A stretch of DNA of 64,000 bases from Sphagnum compactum (GCA_965153455.1 OZ234500.1:496001-560000); one strand, 5' to 3'. Positions 23,301-36,046 are shown, numbered from the stretch's first letter. Notes: generated by a model from the sequence alone, not told the origin. A program made the numbers and translations.

Positions 23301-26300
23301 TGTTGAAAAAATTCAAAAGTCAAGAGTGAGGAAACATGATTTTTCTTGACCTTTAACTTTTATCTTTTGGAAGTTTTGTTGAACATTGTCAATGTGAACT
23401 ATGCATTGAAGCATTGGAGTTTAGGATAGGTTTTTAAGAATTTAAGCCTCTATTCCCTCACAACTTTAATTAAAAGCTTCTGATTTCTACATCGATTTTT
23501 TGGGTTACATTTTTGTTTTGTTATAAGTTTTGTGCAATAGATTAAAGTTGAAAGTTTACATTTAGGCTTTCAATTCTCTACTCTTTGTTGATATTTAAAT
23601 TTTTATTATCATTATGTTTTTAATCAATTGGAGCCTACAATCCAAAGTCCAAAATCAAGAACCACCGTACACACTAGTACCTACCTTCATCATCCATGGG
23701 GTGAAAACATATTAAAGTGGACCAAAACTGGCAAATCAAAGTCCCTTTTGAAAGTCCATTTCTAGTGTATACGAAATTGGCTTAAATTGACCATGTAATT
23801 TTCACTCCAAAAGTTCAAAATTTTTCAATTTCTTTTGGGGCCACCATGTTAAAAACCATTTAAAAGGTCTTCCTTAAAACAAAATCAAGAAAATCAACAT
23901 TTTTTATGCCTTTACGAACTTTGTGAAATATTTCAAAGGCTGCATAGTTGATGTTATGGAACACAAAAGTTAAAACAATGTTTCATTCAGTAAATGAACC
24001 TTTAACGTCCTAAACTTCAAATATTTTATATCCCAAAGTTTCACATACATTGCATAAACTCATTGTGAGATAAAAGTCCATATCCAAGATTTTATAGTTT
24101 GTGACACTTTACTTCGCCAAGATTATAAAGTCCATTACTAATTGAGCATTCATAATTTTGATGTGTTTTTTTTTATGTTTATAAACTTCATGTGTTAGCT
24201 TCACATAAATGAGTCCCTTTTTGTTATATTCAACAACAGCTAAGAATTATATGTAAAAACATTTTTCAAATCCAAGAAAAATTACCACTATGACTTCCAT
24301 AATGGTCCATTGTAGTATGCAACCACCCCATGGCCTTTCTCTAAATGCAAGAATTTTAAATGTAGACCTCTTTCCCCCTTTCCTTGCCCCATCAAGGTGA
24401 GGTTGGTCCATCATCTTCCTCATAGTCACCACCTTCTATTGTCTTGTTTAATAGTAGCCTGCCCTTGGTCACGTGTGATTCAACTATTGAGGATGTAGGA
24501 CGGGGAAACCCTAAGAAGCTCGGTCACTATATGGAAGAACAAGAAAATTTCAAAATGGTTGGATTACTTATAGGATGAAGAGAAGTTGGATGATTTATTT
24601 TACACTGATGAAAACCTAACGAAAAAGGAAATGAAGAGTGCTAGAATGTGAAAAGGACAAAGGAAGAAACAATTGATGTTGATTTTCTTCTTAGTGGTTA
24701 TGAGTTAAATTGTTTATCTATTGCAAGGTTGTGTGTATCTGAAATTGGTGGAATTGCGCGATGTGAGTTATTTCATGGCAGTTGTAAAAATAGTGGTTTG
24801 TTTGGTTTCTTTTGATGGAAATTGGCAATGGCTCAACTTAGCATGGGAGGTTGTTGGTGAAATTTATGAATGGGAGCACGGAAGAACCTATTTAACGAGC
24901 TGCATTTCTTAAGTTAAGTGCCCAAGTTGTTTTGTTGTAGAAATTGGTGTTGTGATAGTAATGTCATATGTGATAAATAGTTGTATTTGTTCAAATACTT
25001 ATGTTGTATTGGACTTTAGAGCTTTTTCGTTGCGCACTAGAGTATCAGGACACCAAATGTAAGAACTTAGTAAATATAAAATTATTAATTAATGCTATAT
25101 TCTTATTAAATATAGACTAAAACATATCATAAAACTAATATTAATAAAATCTTCTCATTTCAAGTCTATTCATATCTAGTTTTAGACTTAAAATCCAATC
25201 ATAAAAGTATGAGAATACATCAAAACAAAAAATATGGCTATGGAATTGAAGCTTTTCCAAAAAATATATATTTTTATTTCATATTTTCACAAAACTCAAT
25301 ATTGTACAATGAATAATCTCCTCTCATTCTCTTCTTTTTTCCAAGATATAACCATTTTTTCAAAAAACCTATGATCTATTCAAATTCGAATGATGACAAA
25401 AACTATGTAATCTAGCTAGTGATTCCTAAAACAATAACTAGGTAAGTAAAAATATACTAACTAACTATTACCATGAGTAATGACTCCCTTGAAGGAACTA
25501 CAACATAATAAAAAGAAGTAAGTCTGGTGAAGATGATGAAAGATAATAGGGGATCAAAGAAATGGTGGTCTGTCAATTGCATCCAAGAAAGAGTGAAAAA
25601 TTTGCAATTGTTTAGGTCATCTAAATTTTAAGAATCCATGGGCAGTAAGAGACCCAATTGAGTGGGAACTTCGGGGATATGAAATTTTGCATTGAATGAG
25701 AAAACTAAGGAATGTGGGGTTGTTGTTATGGGTCAATGATCAAAAAAGTGCCTTGTCAAGATCTGCCTAAGCTTAAGAGGTGGGCTGTGAGCAATTTTCT
25801 CAGTTATGTAAATCATTGGATGTCCAACAGAAGACCATGATAACAATTGAGAGAGGAGTCTAGAGAGATTTGATTCACTAGGACACTTCAAATCAATGTT
25901 GTTACAACTATTTTGTTAAATTGGTGTTGTAGTTTTTGTCTTGTAATAAACACTTGGATAGATTCTAGAAGATGACAGAGGTTTCCCATTTGTGATGATC
26001 TTATGTTTGTAGAATATTTGATACATTTAGTGAAGATTGAGTCATGTTGACCACCTAATTCAATAGAACATGTGGGATTATTTGGTCCTTCCTTTTTATG
26101 TTGCATGCTCACTTGCCATAGGTTAAAAGTGTCATTGATGACAAGGGTTTAATGCATTAGGTTTGATTCAAATTTGCACCCATGTGGAAGGGAGATAAAA
26201 TCTCCTAGTTCCAAAGTTGGACAATTTGTTGAAACATGTTGGCTACTAAAAATGAAAGGTCTCAATGCTTGGAGTTGATGCAAGTTCTTATTATTACAAT

Positions 26301-26459
26301 AAAGACTTGGTAAATGCAAAAAATGAATGTGCATACATTGTTCATGATTGACTTTCTATCCTTGACAAGCTTTTGACTAATATCCCAATTGAACATAAGT
26401 GTAAATATGTTCAACTGGTTGTGATCTTCCAACTTTTAACTCATGGATGTCCCATGATT
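23301..26459. other. AT-rich spacer, nothing recognised
   Basis: Scanned on both strands. Short frames such as those near 24,721-24,912 and 25,888-26,112 show no family I recognise. Part of the right end may belong to the hAT-like relic that follows. Confidence 0.45.
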
Positions 26460-27900
26460 AATTATGAAAACATGAAACTCTTGTAGTTGCTAAAAGTGAA
26501 AAACCTTTCTAAAAAACAATGGTGTGATAACTTTGGTTGGGGCATGGCAAAGGTTGTGCACACTATGTTATTGGAGGTTACAAAAGCCACATGTTCTACT
26601 ACTACTGTCATAACAATTAATCTAGATGAGGTTATGATGATCACTATCCATCTAATTATATGTGGTTCAAACATGGAAAAAGATCCCCATCCTTTTGTAT
26701 GTAAAAACAATTAGTGTTTTTGACAAAAACATTTCTCTAATTTGTTGAAATGTCTACTTGAGTTGGTTTGGGGTTGGAATCATTAGGTGCAAAACTAATT
26801 AGTATGGGGTGTGATGGGAGTACAATGTTTTCCAAGGTAATTGAATAAATGTGATATCACAATTTAAGGAAAAGTTTGTCTTTTTAAAAGCAACATTCAT
26901 TGTTTCACTCATAAAACCAATTTGGTAGTGGTCAATTTATCAAACTTGGATTTAATGCATTGAGTGGAAGGTATTTTGCAAAGTTTGTATTTTCTTTATC
27001 ACAACCTTAAATTTTTTTGCAAACTTTGTAAGTTTGTTGATTATACACTGAGGGCAACGAACTTTTTTAAAATGTCAAAACAAGGTGGATCTATAGGTTT
27101 TATCTGGTGAAATGGATATATGTAGAATATCAATGCCTCATTGTCAAAATGCATTTTGAAAGTGTAAATAATGATGTTGCATTGAGGAACTTCAATGCCT
27201 TATGTGACATTACATTCATTCTTGGACTCCCTTGCATTCTTCCCAAGTATTTGATTGTGTTCATATGGTGATTAAAATTGCACAAGGCATATACATCTTT
27301 GTGTGTCATTTTTTGGATTTTGTCATGTTGGCCTAATAAAAACTTTATAAACTCCATTGCAATCCATATTTTAAATTTGAAGATCCATCTTTTGACAACT
27401 TCAATTCTATTGAAGCCCTAACCAATGAAAACCTCCCCATGAGCTAATTTTTTGACCTAAATGGTGGGAAGTATGTTGTGTACCTTAAATTTCCATTTTT
27501 AAAATATAAATATCTTATATATTTGTCTACTATTGATGGTATTGGAGATTTGCTACCTATCACAAAAGTTGCTTTTAACTAGGCTATCAATAAGGTGAAA
27601 ATGGAATGGGGCAACTCAAAGCCTTGTTTTTAAACTTGGATGTTGCTTCCCACATCATGAGGTTATGACTACTTTAGGCACTATTTTTTTTTACTTCTAA
27701 GCTAAGAATTCAACATAGATTTATGGAAATTAAGTTTTCACATTCATCTAAATATGTTTAAACAAAACTTTTGTGCCCTACACAAGGTGGGTGATAATGG
27801 CAAATTTGTGTTTACTTTGTTGTCAACTTAAACTTTTGATTTACAACCATTTTTTTCAAGATGGCCAAGGTTCATAAATCTAAACCAGTTTTGTAGAAAG
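26460..27900 (+). pseudogene. Decayed hAT-like transposase (ZNF862-like type)
   Basis: Conceptual reading, with frameshifts and stops, gives the order expected of this family. INLDEVMMITIHLII lies near 26,615-26,660, like the SCDEVT...D...IH region. ISMGCDGSTMF near 26,797-26,830 is like the GADG block. CFTHKTNLVVVNLSNLDL near 26,900-26,955 is like CMAHRTNLVVQ. FKMSKQGGSI near 27,068-27,097 is like the NVKTRWIS block. FNALCDITFILGLP (about 27,190-27,235) follows, and CFPHHEVMTTLGTIFF near 27,640-27,690 recalls the C-terminal dimerisation part. At least five in-frame stops show it is dead. Family patterns are from memory. No terminal inverted repeats or target duplication were found. Confidence 0.65.
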
Positions 27901-30619
27901 ACAATGATTTCAACCCAGTCATTAGGCTTTGGCACAAAGTTTTTGCATTTGCCATCAACCATAAACTTTTTGAATTTGGAAAACAAATCCAAATTTTTGT
28001 TGTCCAAATCCTTGGGTCTATTGAAGATGAACAAAATTTTAGCATAATTTGTAAAACTAATTGAACAATCATTTGGATCTATGCACCAAACTTTATAGTC
28101 AATGGTTGTTTATGATGCAATTTTTTCCATATGAGTAGGCCATTGCCAAGTGGCATGACAAACTTCATTATTGTGTGGATGCATAACCAAATCCTAGCAT
28201 TGGCAACATGCTTACTGAAGTTGCAAGTATTTGAAGCATTTTGGACTACAAATCTAGCTGGCAAATCATGATGTGTTGCAATTTTCATGTGGCCTTTGCA
28301 ATTTAGTTTTTTGAATTTTTTTTGCTTATATTTGTTATTTTCATTTCCAAACTTGGTATGCATGGAAGAGGCATATGTTGAAGTACGCAAGAAAAATGTG
28401 ACAATGGCTTTAGGTCAACTTTAAGGTTCTTGAACCTTGTGTATTACTATAACTTTTATTTCTAAACCTTAACACAAAATCCAAATTGTTTCAAATTTTA
28501 TCATTAATTTAGTAGAAATGAATCTCACTTGGTGTGTTTATAATATGTTGAATGTATGTGACAATTTGGATTACAAGAGAAAATTGCATTTTCAATGCGT
28601 GTTTTCAATGTTCCTTTTCAAATTAAGCTTTGGCATGTTTTGTGCAAGTATTACACGACACTTGAAACAAATCACATGATGTGGAATTTGGATTTTGGTG
28701 TCTAATTTGAAGCACGACACTTGTTTATGCAGTGACATTTACTTTGTTATTAATCAAGTTTGTTGCATCATCAATTGAAACCCAAGTCAATTTGCTCTAA
28801 TTGTTTTCTGGGTGCATGTGTTCTAATTGGTTTTGAGTGTAGGTTAGGCTTTGAATTGTGATAAGCAACACTCTTTTAGGCGTTGGGGTTCAAATCCCTT
28901 TCAAGCCTCAAGTTGGTTGGGTTTTGAAATTTTTCAATGTGAATTTTTTGTTGTCCATGGAATTAATTTGAATTTTGCAAACATCTTCATTGAGGGTTTG
29001 ATTCTATCCATGATGTCATGTAGGTCCACTATCCAATTCTTTTAGTTTGTAAATGGTGGTATTTAAAACAAGCATTAATGAATGAGGGATGGAATAACCA
29101 AAAGTACCCTCACTTTTGGTGGGTTGCTTTTGGTTTTGCAAGTGTGAACATGATTGACACGAACTTTAAGGAAGGATATTTTCTTCTATGGAAAAGGCAT
29201 GCTTTGTTTCTTGTGTTTATGTTTTGCAAGTTTTCAATAATGATGGTGTTGTTGTTGAATTGTGTCATGGCATTTGTTCCATTATCAAATCTTGGTGTGT
29301 GGTGCGTGATGTTGGTTTTTATCCATTGTGTAGTTTTGCTTTAGAAGGAGAAGGATAATGGAGAATTGGTGATTGGTGATGGCAAGAAGGACAATGATGA
29401 ATTTAACAAGAATGGTGTGGTTTTGAACAAAGTAGATTTTTCAAGATCAAAGTTAAGTTTCATGTGTTTCTTTTTCATTATGTTGTTGTTTCTTCATCAT
29501 TGTAAGAACTGCAAGCAAAGGATGTGTTTCTAAGGCATAATAACATGTAGTCTAGAATTATTAGGTTTTAAAATTTCACTTTCATTGCATCATTAGAACT
29601 TAAATATTTCTAAACAATGTTCATATAAAGTCATGGGTATTGGTGGCAAGGAAATGATGAAAAAACTAGTGAATGTTGAATGAACTAGGGCATGGGTTGG
29701 ATATTTGAGTGTTTGGGGATGTGTAGGTGATTTGTCAAAGATCTATTACCATATTGTTTGCAAGTTGTCTCATCCTTTTGATCCAAAAATGTTGTGATTG
29801 AATGTTGTGGTTGAGGAGGTTGGATTGGGAAATTGGTGATAGAAGCATTTGGCATCATGTAACTTGGGTTCCAAGAAAAAGGATGTTTGTGTAAGTTGTA
29901 CCATGTGATTAAATCTTTGGGGTGGGTCTTTGCAGCAATTAGGCAAGAAGGGTACAATTTGTTTAAAGTAAGCCTAATGATCCACACTGTTCAAAGAGAT
30001 AATTCCATGAAGGATCTAATTCACTGTCATCTAACTTATTGACTTATTTAGGGCAACATTTTTTTTAAAAGCCTAAAGCTTGTAATCTAGTTGTATTTTA
30101 ATATGTTTATGCATAGGGATTTTGTTTTTGTTTTCATTGTGTATTTATAATAGCACAATACTTCTAATTTTTGTCCTACTTCCTTTTTGGCTACAATGAA
30201 ATTTCTTGTTATATAGAGTCCAGACTCCATGCCTTCACATCAAGTTGATATGAACTCATGAGTCATGACATTTGTTTTAGTTGCAACAAATTGTGCAACA
30301 AAATTTTAATGTGAAAGGCTCCGATGTGAAAGTCTAGAGTCCAGACTCCATAAGTTTTTATGTGACATAAAAATAACCCTAAAATGAAAAAGTTGCCAAA
30401 AATATTGCTTTAAAACGGTAGTTGATGGATGACGTGCCCCTTGGCTCTTTGATAGATTACAAATGTGAGTATAAAGTGAAAACATCGGAAGAGCAAGGAG
30501 TTGGGGCACGCTCCATGGCTCGCAACACTTTGGGGGTAGAGGGGCGTGCTAAAGCTCCGAAATGGGACTAGGAAGAATGACAAGCACTTAATCACTCACA
30601 CGGATCTGTACAAACCAAA
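27901..30619. other. AT-rich spacer, nothing recognised
   Basis: Minus-strand frames at 27,828-28,390 look somewhat protein-like but match nothing I can name. They could be part of the neighbouring transposon. The rest is featureless. Confidence 0.4.
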
Positions 30620-31655
30620 CAACAAGTTAGTTAGTGCATAGTTGAGGCACTTTCGGTGCTAGGACGAACCATGGGCCTGGACTTGGGGGAAGCCACCACC
30701 TTCCCCCTTATAGTATACTCTGTGCCTCTCCACGAGGCCCACATCTAAATGGCATTTTGTCTTGGGACTCCCAACTGGGAGTCCCGAAATTGCCAAAGTT
30801 GGGACTATCGCGACTGTGGGGCCCCATAACTTTTTTTGCAGACCTTCGATTGAGATGAGGTCTAAAGCAAAGTTGTAGCCCTCGTCGAGAGCTTTTCAAT
30901 AATATGTCACACGCCATCTGCAAGCAAGGAAATTGGGTCGATTCCTGACTTTTAGTGGTCGGGAGTCAAATTGCCAATCTGACTCCCGACCCTTCTTTTG
31001 GCCATAACTTGTGTTTCAGATGTCCAAATGGGTCATGCAAGCCCATTTAAACATCTATGTTCCAAGAGCTTTCCAATGATATAAGGAATTTTTCAATCCA
31101 ATGAGTTTTGACCCTTGCGATCGCCTTCTAAAAATTCAGGAGTCCATCGGGACTCCAACTCCCAATGTGGAAACTCCCTTGGGAGTGTGAGGATTCATTC
31201 CCTCACACTCTCTTACACTCTCGGAGCATGTGGTGTGACTCCCAAGCTTCCCTCTTGGCCTGCAACCTTACAAGCCCTTGCCTTGATCGTGAGCCCAAGG
31301 CTAGGGTTGCGACAATGGAGCATAGTGGTTGTCGGAATATCATGTTGTTTGTTTTATGTGTTATATGTTTGCACCATGAGATAATGGTTGATTTTTTTAT
31401 CAAGGGTGGGATTGGGTAGAATTTCTTTTATTGTAAAAGCTCAAATGGGATACAATGGGAATATGGGAACAAAAAATGCCATTAGAGATGTGTGGATGCT
31501 CAATGTAAGAAAATCCGGAGGGTTTTGATTCACCAATGTTCTAATAGATAGTGGACAACTTTTGTTTTCATAGAACTTTCTTTAGGCCATATGCATGTCG
31601 TCTATTGTTAGTATTAACTGTCAAAAAGAATTCAGAGATTTTGGTAACCTCTACT
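30620..31655 (+). repeat. Candidate 5' LTR region of the gypsy element
   Basis: Lies immediately upstream of a primer-binding site. It has higher GC content than its surroundings, two direct subrepeats about 177 bp apart (CCATAACTTTTTTTGCAGA at 30,825 and CCATAACTTGTGTTTCAGA at 31,002, each followed by a GAGCTTT(T/C)CAAT(A/G)ATAT phrase), and two strong hairpins. Those hairpins are GGGACTCCC/GGGAGTCCC at 30,764-30,785 and TCGGGAGTCA/TGACTCCCGA at 30,959-30,989. No matching 3' LTR was found, so the boundaries are not fixed. Confidence 0.4.
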
Positions 31656-31657
31656 TT

Positions 31658-31672
31658 TGGTATCAAAGCAGG
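31658..31672 (+). other. Primer-binding site (tRNA-iMet type)
   Basis: TGGTATCAAAGCAGG differs from the common plant retrotransposon primer site TGGTATCAGAGC by one base in the first twelve. It lies about 190 bp before the protease relic on the same strand, which supports its role as the reverse-transcription primer site. Confidence 0.7.
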
Positions 31673-31839
31673 TTATTCAAATATAAATTCAATTGGAATT
31701 CACAACAGGATTGGTGTCTTGGTTCAAAATTGGAATTACAAGAATTATGTTTAGTTTGTTTTTGACTTGTAAATAATTCACAACCAACAAGTGGTTCAAA
31801 CGAGTGAGTATCATAAAACATAGAGGTAAAACTTTGCAA

Positions 31840-31930
31840 TTGACAATGGAAATACAAAATGGGCTAATAGAAATGCTCGTAGACATGGGCGTTTCTATGT
31901 CTATGATGGCTGCATGGATTGTTCGAGAAC
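31840..31930 (+). pseudogene. Ty3/gypsy aspartic protease relic
   Basis: The reading EMLVDMGVSMSMM (31,870-31,908) fits the retropepsin active-site pattern LVDTGAS with the catalytic Asp kept and Thr replaced by Met. It is followed by W.VRELE. In an intact element it would process the polyprotein. The distance from the primer site is far too short to hold a gag gene. Confidence 0.65.
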
Positions 31931-31989
31931 TTGAAATTATGCATTTGGTGTCATTTGCAAAGATTACCAACCTTTAAATTCCCAAACTA

Positions 31990-32880
31990 TACATGACTTT
32001 TTTTCCTATGCCATTGATTGAGAATGTACTGACACAACTTGGAAAGTCATCATGGTTTCTAGCATTAGATCCGCAGTCACGGTTTTGGCAAATCAAGATG
32101 GTTGATGAAGATATTTGAAAGACTATTATTATCACAAAATTTGGTTTGTTTAAATGGAAGGTAATGCCATTTGGGTTGAAAAATGCAACAAGGATTTTTT
32201 TTCAAACAGTGGCAGATGTGTTCAAGGATTACATTGACCAATTTTTGAAAATTTTGTGGATGATGTCAATGTCCATAGTAATGATTAGAAAGACCATTTG
32301 GATCATCTCAAGATGTTTTTAACAAGTTGAGGTCTATCAACTTAAAATTAAACCCAAGGAAATGTTGTTTTGGAGTGAAGGAAATAACTTTTCTGGGACA
32401 TGTAGTTGAACATTGCAATGCCAGATGGCATTTGATACCCTGAAGTAGAAATTGTTGTAGGCTCCAATATTGATTAGGCCATATTTCTTGAAGACATTTA
32501 TCTTAAATGTTGATTAATCAACAAAGGTGTTGGGGTTATTTCATCCTAGAAAAATGGCAGATAGGAATAGGTAATTGCATATGTCAGCAAGGGTTTGACA
32601 CCTCTACAGAAGCGCTATCACCCCATGGAGGGAAAATGTTATGCACTAATTTGGGGTGTCATGCATTTTCGATAGTTCTTACATCAGACTTTCATCCTAT
32701 TGAAAACATATCACAAGCCTCTTGAATGGCTTATTACAGTGTCTTATGCGAATGGGAAGTAGGGAAGATGGATATCTATGCTTCAAGACTTCCATTTCAA
32801 GATTGTTCATAGACCTAGAAACAAACATTCAAATGTGGATGCTTTAAGTAGGAACTATGTCTTTGTTTCAAATGAAGAAA
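31990..32880 (+). pseudogene. Ty3/gypsy reverse transcriptase and RNase H relic
   Basis: Recognisable blocks in order are PMPLIENVLTQLGKSSWF, ALDPQSRFWQIKMVDEDI, FGLFKWKVMPFGLKNAT, the catalytic box FVDDVNVHS (VDD at 32,256-32,264), LKLNPRKCCFGVKEITFLGH, then RNase H remnants and the end word FKIVHRPRNKHSNVDALSR (32,793-32,849). The protein order protease-RT-RNase H-integrase marks it as Ty3/gypsy. At least one stop interrupts the RT and several frameshifts are needed, so it is inactive. Confidence 0.85.
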
Positions 32881-33419
32881 AGGACTTCCAAGCTAAGATA
32901 CCTGACCAAATAACAGTTGTTTCCAAGGCTACAATGGAAAGTGGGAATAAATCACTTCATGTTAGAACTAAAATTCATGAAATACAAAATATTTTTACTT
33001 TGCCAAAAGTGACAGAAGAAAGACTAGAACAACTAGCTAAAGAAAATTCACAGGAACAAAGGTAAGAACTTACTCTAGAGAAGGTACATGTAAGGATATT
33101 GTTACGTTATTTTAAACGCAATTTGTCCACTACTAACTATGAATAAATGGTGATGGAAACACAATAGCTGGTTAACGAAGAGATGAAGATTGAACATGCT
33201 AATCATGTGTCTGATCATGAAGAATCCAGATTGGAGAAGTTTTTGGACATCTAGAAAGATGTTATTTATATGAAATTACTCATTAATGATGGTTTTGGAC
33301 CAGAAACTTGTGACCTTGCAAAAAACGAAAGGGCCAGGGGTGAAATTATGAAATAAAATTGGAATAATGAGGTTTTAATGTTCCAAGGACTAGTGGCTTC
33401 AAAGCTTGAAGAAAGAGAA

Positions 33420-34130
33420 GGAATTGTGAATGCTATACATGCAGAAATCGGTCATTTCAATGAACAAAAAACTATTGTAGAAGTGAAAAAAAGATATTTT
33501 TAGCATGACAAGATTGAATTTGTGAAAAAAATAGTCCAAGAATGCAAATAGTGCCAGCTTGTAAGGGATTTTGGCAACATCCGATCTGGAATTAAAAAAT
33601 TAACAATCATTCTGGTTTGTGATTTATTTTACCATGTGGTTTTAGATATTGTAGGACCATTACCAAAAATAGAATCTAGCAACAAATAAGTCCTGGTTGC
33701 CATTGATCACTATTCAAAATGGTGTGAGGTGAAACCTGTCAAGCTCCAAGGAACACACTTTTGAAATGGCTGCAAAATTTCTTGAAGAAGAAATCATTTG
33801 CAAGTTCGGGGTACCAAAATATGTGGTTATTGATAACGGTGGGCAATGGATGGCTGAGTTTGATGGGATGTGCAAAATTTTTGGGATTACACATCAGTTC
33901 ATTGTTCCACAATGGCTAGTTGTAATGGAATGGTGGAGAAAATGATTAAGATGTTAAAACACGGCCTCACTGTTGTTTTTTCTACCAACATACAAAGATG
34001 GGATGTTCAAGTTCCAAGGATCTTGTTTGGATATTGATGTGGTATTCAAACTAACACCAAGTACTCACCATACATGATTCTAACAAGAAGGACTCTAAGA
34101 TTGACCGTTGTCAATCGATTGAATAGTTTG
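33420..34130 (+). pseudogene. Ty3/gypsy integrase relic
   Basis: An HHCC-type zinc-binding region (HAEIGHF near 33,438-33,458, then ECK.CQ near 33,540) is followed by the DDE core. The core reads VVLDIVGPLPK (33,639-33,671), VLVAIDHYSKWCEVK (33,691-33,735) and FGVPKYVVIDNGGQW (33,806-33,850). The tail with FGY and TKYSPYMIL (near 34,028-34,080) is the usual end of the integrase region. In-frame stops and frameshifts are present. No chromodomain was seen. Confidence 0.8.
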
Positions 34131-34159
34131 ACACATTAGAAGAAATTTGCATATTTTCA

Positions 34160-34375
34160 ATTACAGTTTACAACTAATTTTTAGTTGCAAACGACATTTG
34201 CAACTAAAATGACTTGTAGTTGCATTGGACAAGTTGCATACGACATTAGTTGCAAATGATGATGTCATGATGATGTCATCACATAGACAACGGATGAAGT
34301 ATGTATTTCAGTTGACTGTATTTTTCATTTGTTGACCGTATAACACATGCAACTATCATGCAACTAGTGACCAAT
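34160..34375. repeat. Cluster of AGTTGC/GCAACT words with a 13-bp perfect hairpin
   Basis: Arms TTTTAGTTGCAAA (34,179-34,191) and TTTGCAACTAAAA (34,197-34,209) are perfect complements around a 5-base loop. At least five further AGTTGCA or TGCAACT words follow in 170 bp. It sits just past the integrase relic, where a 3' untranslated region or LTR would be expected. Confidence 0.7.
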
Positions 34376-34539
34376 TTATAATGACCAATGTCATGTTGTC
34401 ATGTGGCATACCTAAAGAATATTAAATAAATCAAATTTATTACCAAATTTTTTATCTCAACCATAAAAGTCTTTGATTCATAGACGTGGACAAATAGTTT
34501 TGTGCCACGTGGCAATATTTATGATTTTTGAAATATTTA

Positions 34540-34660
34540 AAATAAAAATAGGTGGGTAAGTAAGGAGGTCTAAAATAGGTAGGTAAATAGGTAGGTAGGT
34601 AAGTAGGCTGAAATAGGTAAGTGGGTTGATGTAGGTAGGTAGGTAAGTCTTAAGACATTT
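34540..34660 (+). repeat. TAGG tract outside the giant inverted repeat
   Basis: Degenerate GGTAGGTA/GGTAAGTAGG sequence, with the same composition as the arm that starts at 34,820 but separated from it by about 160 bp of AT-rich DNA. Confidence 0.7.
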
Positions 34661-34819
34661 TTGAATTTATTTTATTTTATTTTGGATTTAATCAAATTAG
34701 GGTTGAACTTCGTTAATTGGTTCATTCCATTTGGCAAATCTTGTGTATTTTAATGTTTACAATGCAGCTATTTATATAGTTGACCCACCTGAAAGGGAAT
34801 CCAAACAATATGTGATAAA

Positions 34820-35583
34820 AAGGGGGGGTAAAAGAAGTGAGTAGATAGTTAGTTTGGTATTTGGCTATGTAAAAAACATAGGTATTTATTTAAGCATAAT
34901 GGTAGGTAGGAAGGTGGTAAGTAGGTGGTAAGTAGGTATATAGGTAGGTAGTTGGGTAGGTGTGCAGGTTAATAAGTAGAAAGGAAGTTCAAAGAGCAAG
35001 GTAGATAGGTTGTTAGGGTAGGTAGGCATGTAGGTAAGCAAGTTAGTAGGTAGGAAGGAAGTTACATTAGCAAGGTAGCTAGGTAGATATGCAAGTTAAT
35101 ACTAGGAAAAAAACTACCTTATCAAAGTGGCTAGGTTTGTAGGGTATTTATGTCAACAGGGTGGTTGTGTGTATAGGGTTTCTAGTTATAGTAGGGTAAA
35201 TAGTTAGTATAGTGGCTAAGTTAGTAGGGTATGTAGTTAATAGGGTAGTTAGGTTAATAGGGTAGGTAAAGAGTATAATAGTTAGGTTAGTTAGTAGGAT
35301 AACTAATTATAAGGTTAACTATGTTAATTGGGGGTAACTAGTAAGGTACCAAGGTCGATATAATACTTATGAGGGTAAGAAGGTGAGTAGGGTAGCTATG
35401 TGTGAGGTCAAGTACAGGGGAAAATGACCCAAAAAAAAAAAAAAACTAAGTATAGTGGTCAACAACAAAAAAAAATGGACTGTGATGAACCCAATTTGGT
35501 GCCAAATGAAAAAACATAGCCCATCAAGTGGACACAACGAGGAACTAATACATTGGTGGCTGCTGGTTTACTCTGGCTGTTAA
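34820..35583 (+). repeat. Left arm of a giant inverted repeat (TAGG element)
   Basis: Starts in a G run (AAGGGGGGGTAAAAG), continues as about 600 bp of degenerate TAGG tract, then a poly-A block (35,432-35,446), ATGGACTGTGATGAACCCAA, and ends with the box TACATTGGTGGCTGCTGGTTTACTCTGGC (35,551-35,579). It is the diverged complement of 36,047-36,800. For example, TGGCTATGTAAAAAACATAGG near 34,863 pairs with CCTATGTTTTTTACATAACCA near 36,732. Confidence 0.85.
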
Positions 35584-36046
35584 TGAATTGCAACCACTGT
35601 CTCCTATCCACCCACGATTGTCATGGTGCACTAGTGACTATTTCATTTTTGCCCAGGTTGTTTCAATTTTCCCTCTCGTAAAAGACTAGCAAAAAAAAAA
35701 TATATATTTAGAATACACCTTATTTAGCAAATTTGTCCTCCCCAAATGCTGGTGCTTCTAGAAAATTGAAATGCTCGCTTTTATGGGCATTTCATTTTTA
35801 AAAAAATTCTTGTGATACTTAGTAGATATCATGATAATTAATTTTTATTTTCATTTTTGTACCAGTGCTTTATATTATAACACCCTTAGAGAGCGGGGTG
35901 TTCTCCCAAGTAAGCACCCCTAAGCTCTACCTTGGGTGACATTTATTTCAAGAACCCTACACTTGAAGGCCCTTCTCAAATCCCACTACCTTGCCCATTC
36001 ATTGGGAAAACTTTCAAAGTAATTGGGGTTTTCTAGCCCTAATAGA
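35584..36046. other. Spacer of the giant inverted repeat
   Basis: About 460 bp, AT-rich, without a recognisable gene. It does not resemble the arms. It may be captured sequence or eroded transposon interior. Confidence 0.6.

Noticed and set aside
24721-24912. 63-codon + strand frame
   Set aside because: No domain, no splice context and AT-rich flanks; no support beyond being open.
27828-28390. Minus-strand frames beside the hAT-like relic
   Set aside because: They look partly protein-like but no family could be named and stops separate them; not enough to call a gene.
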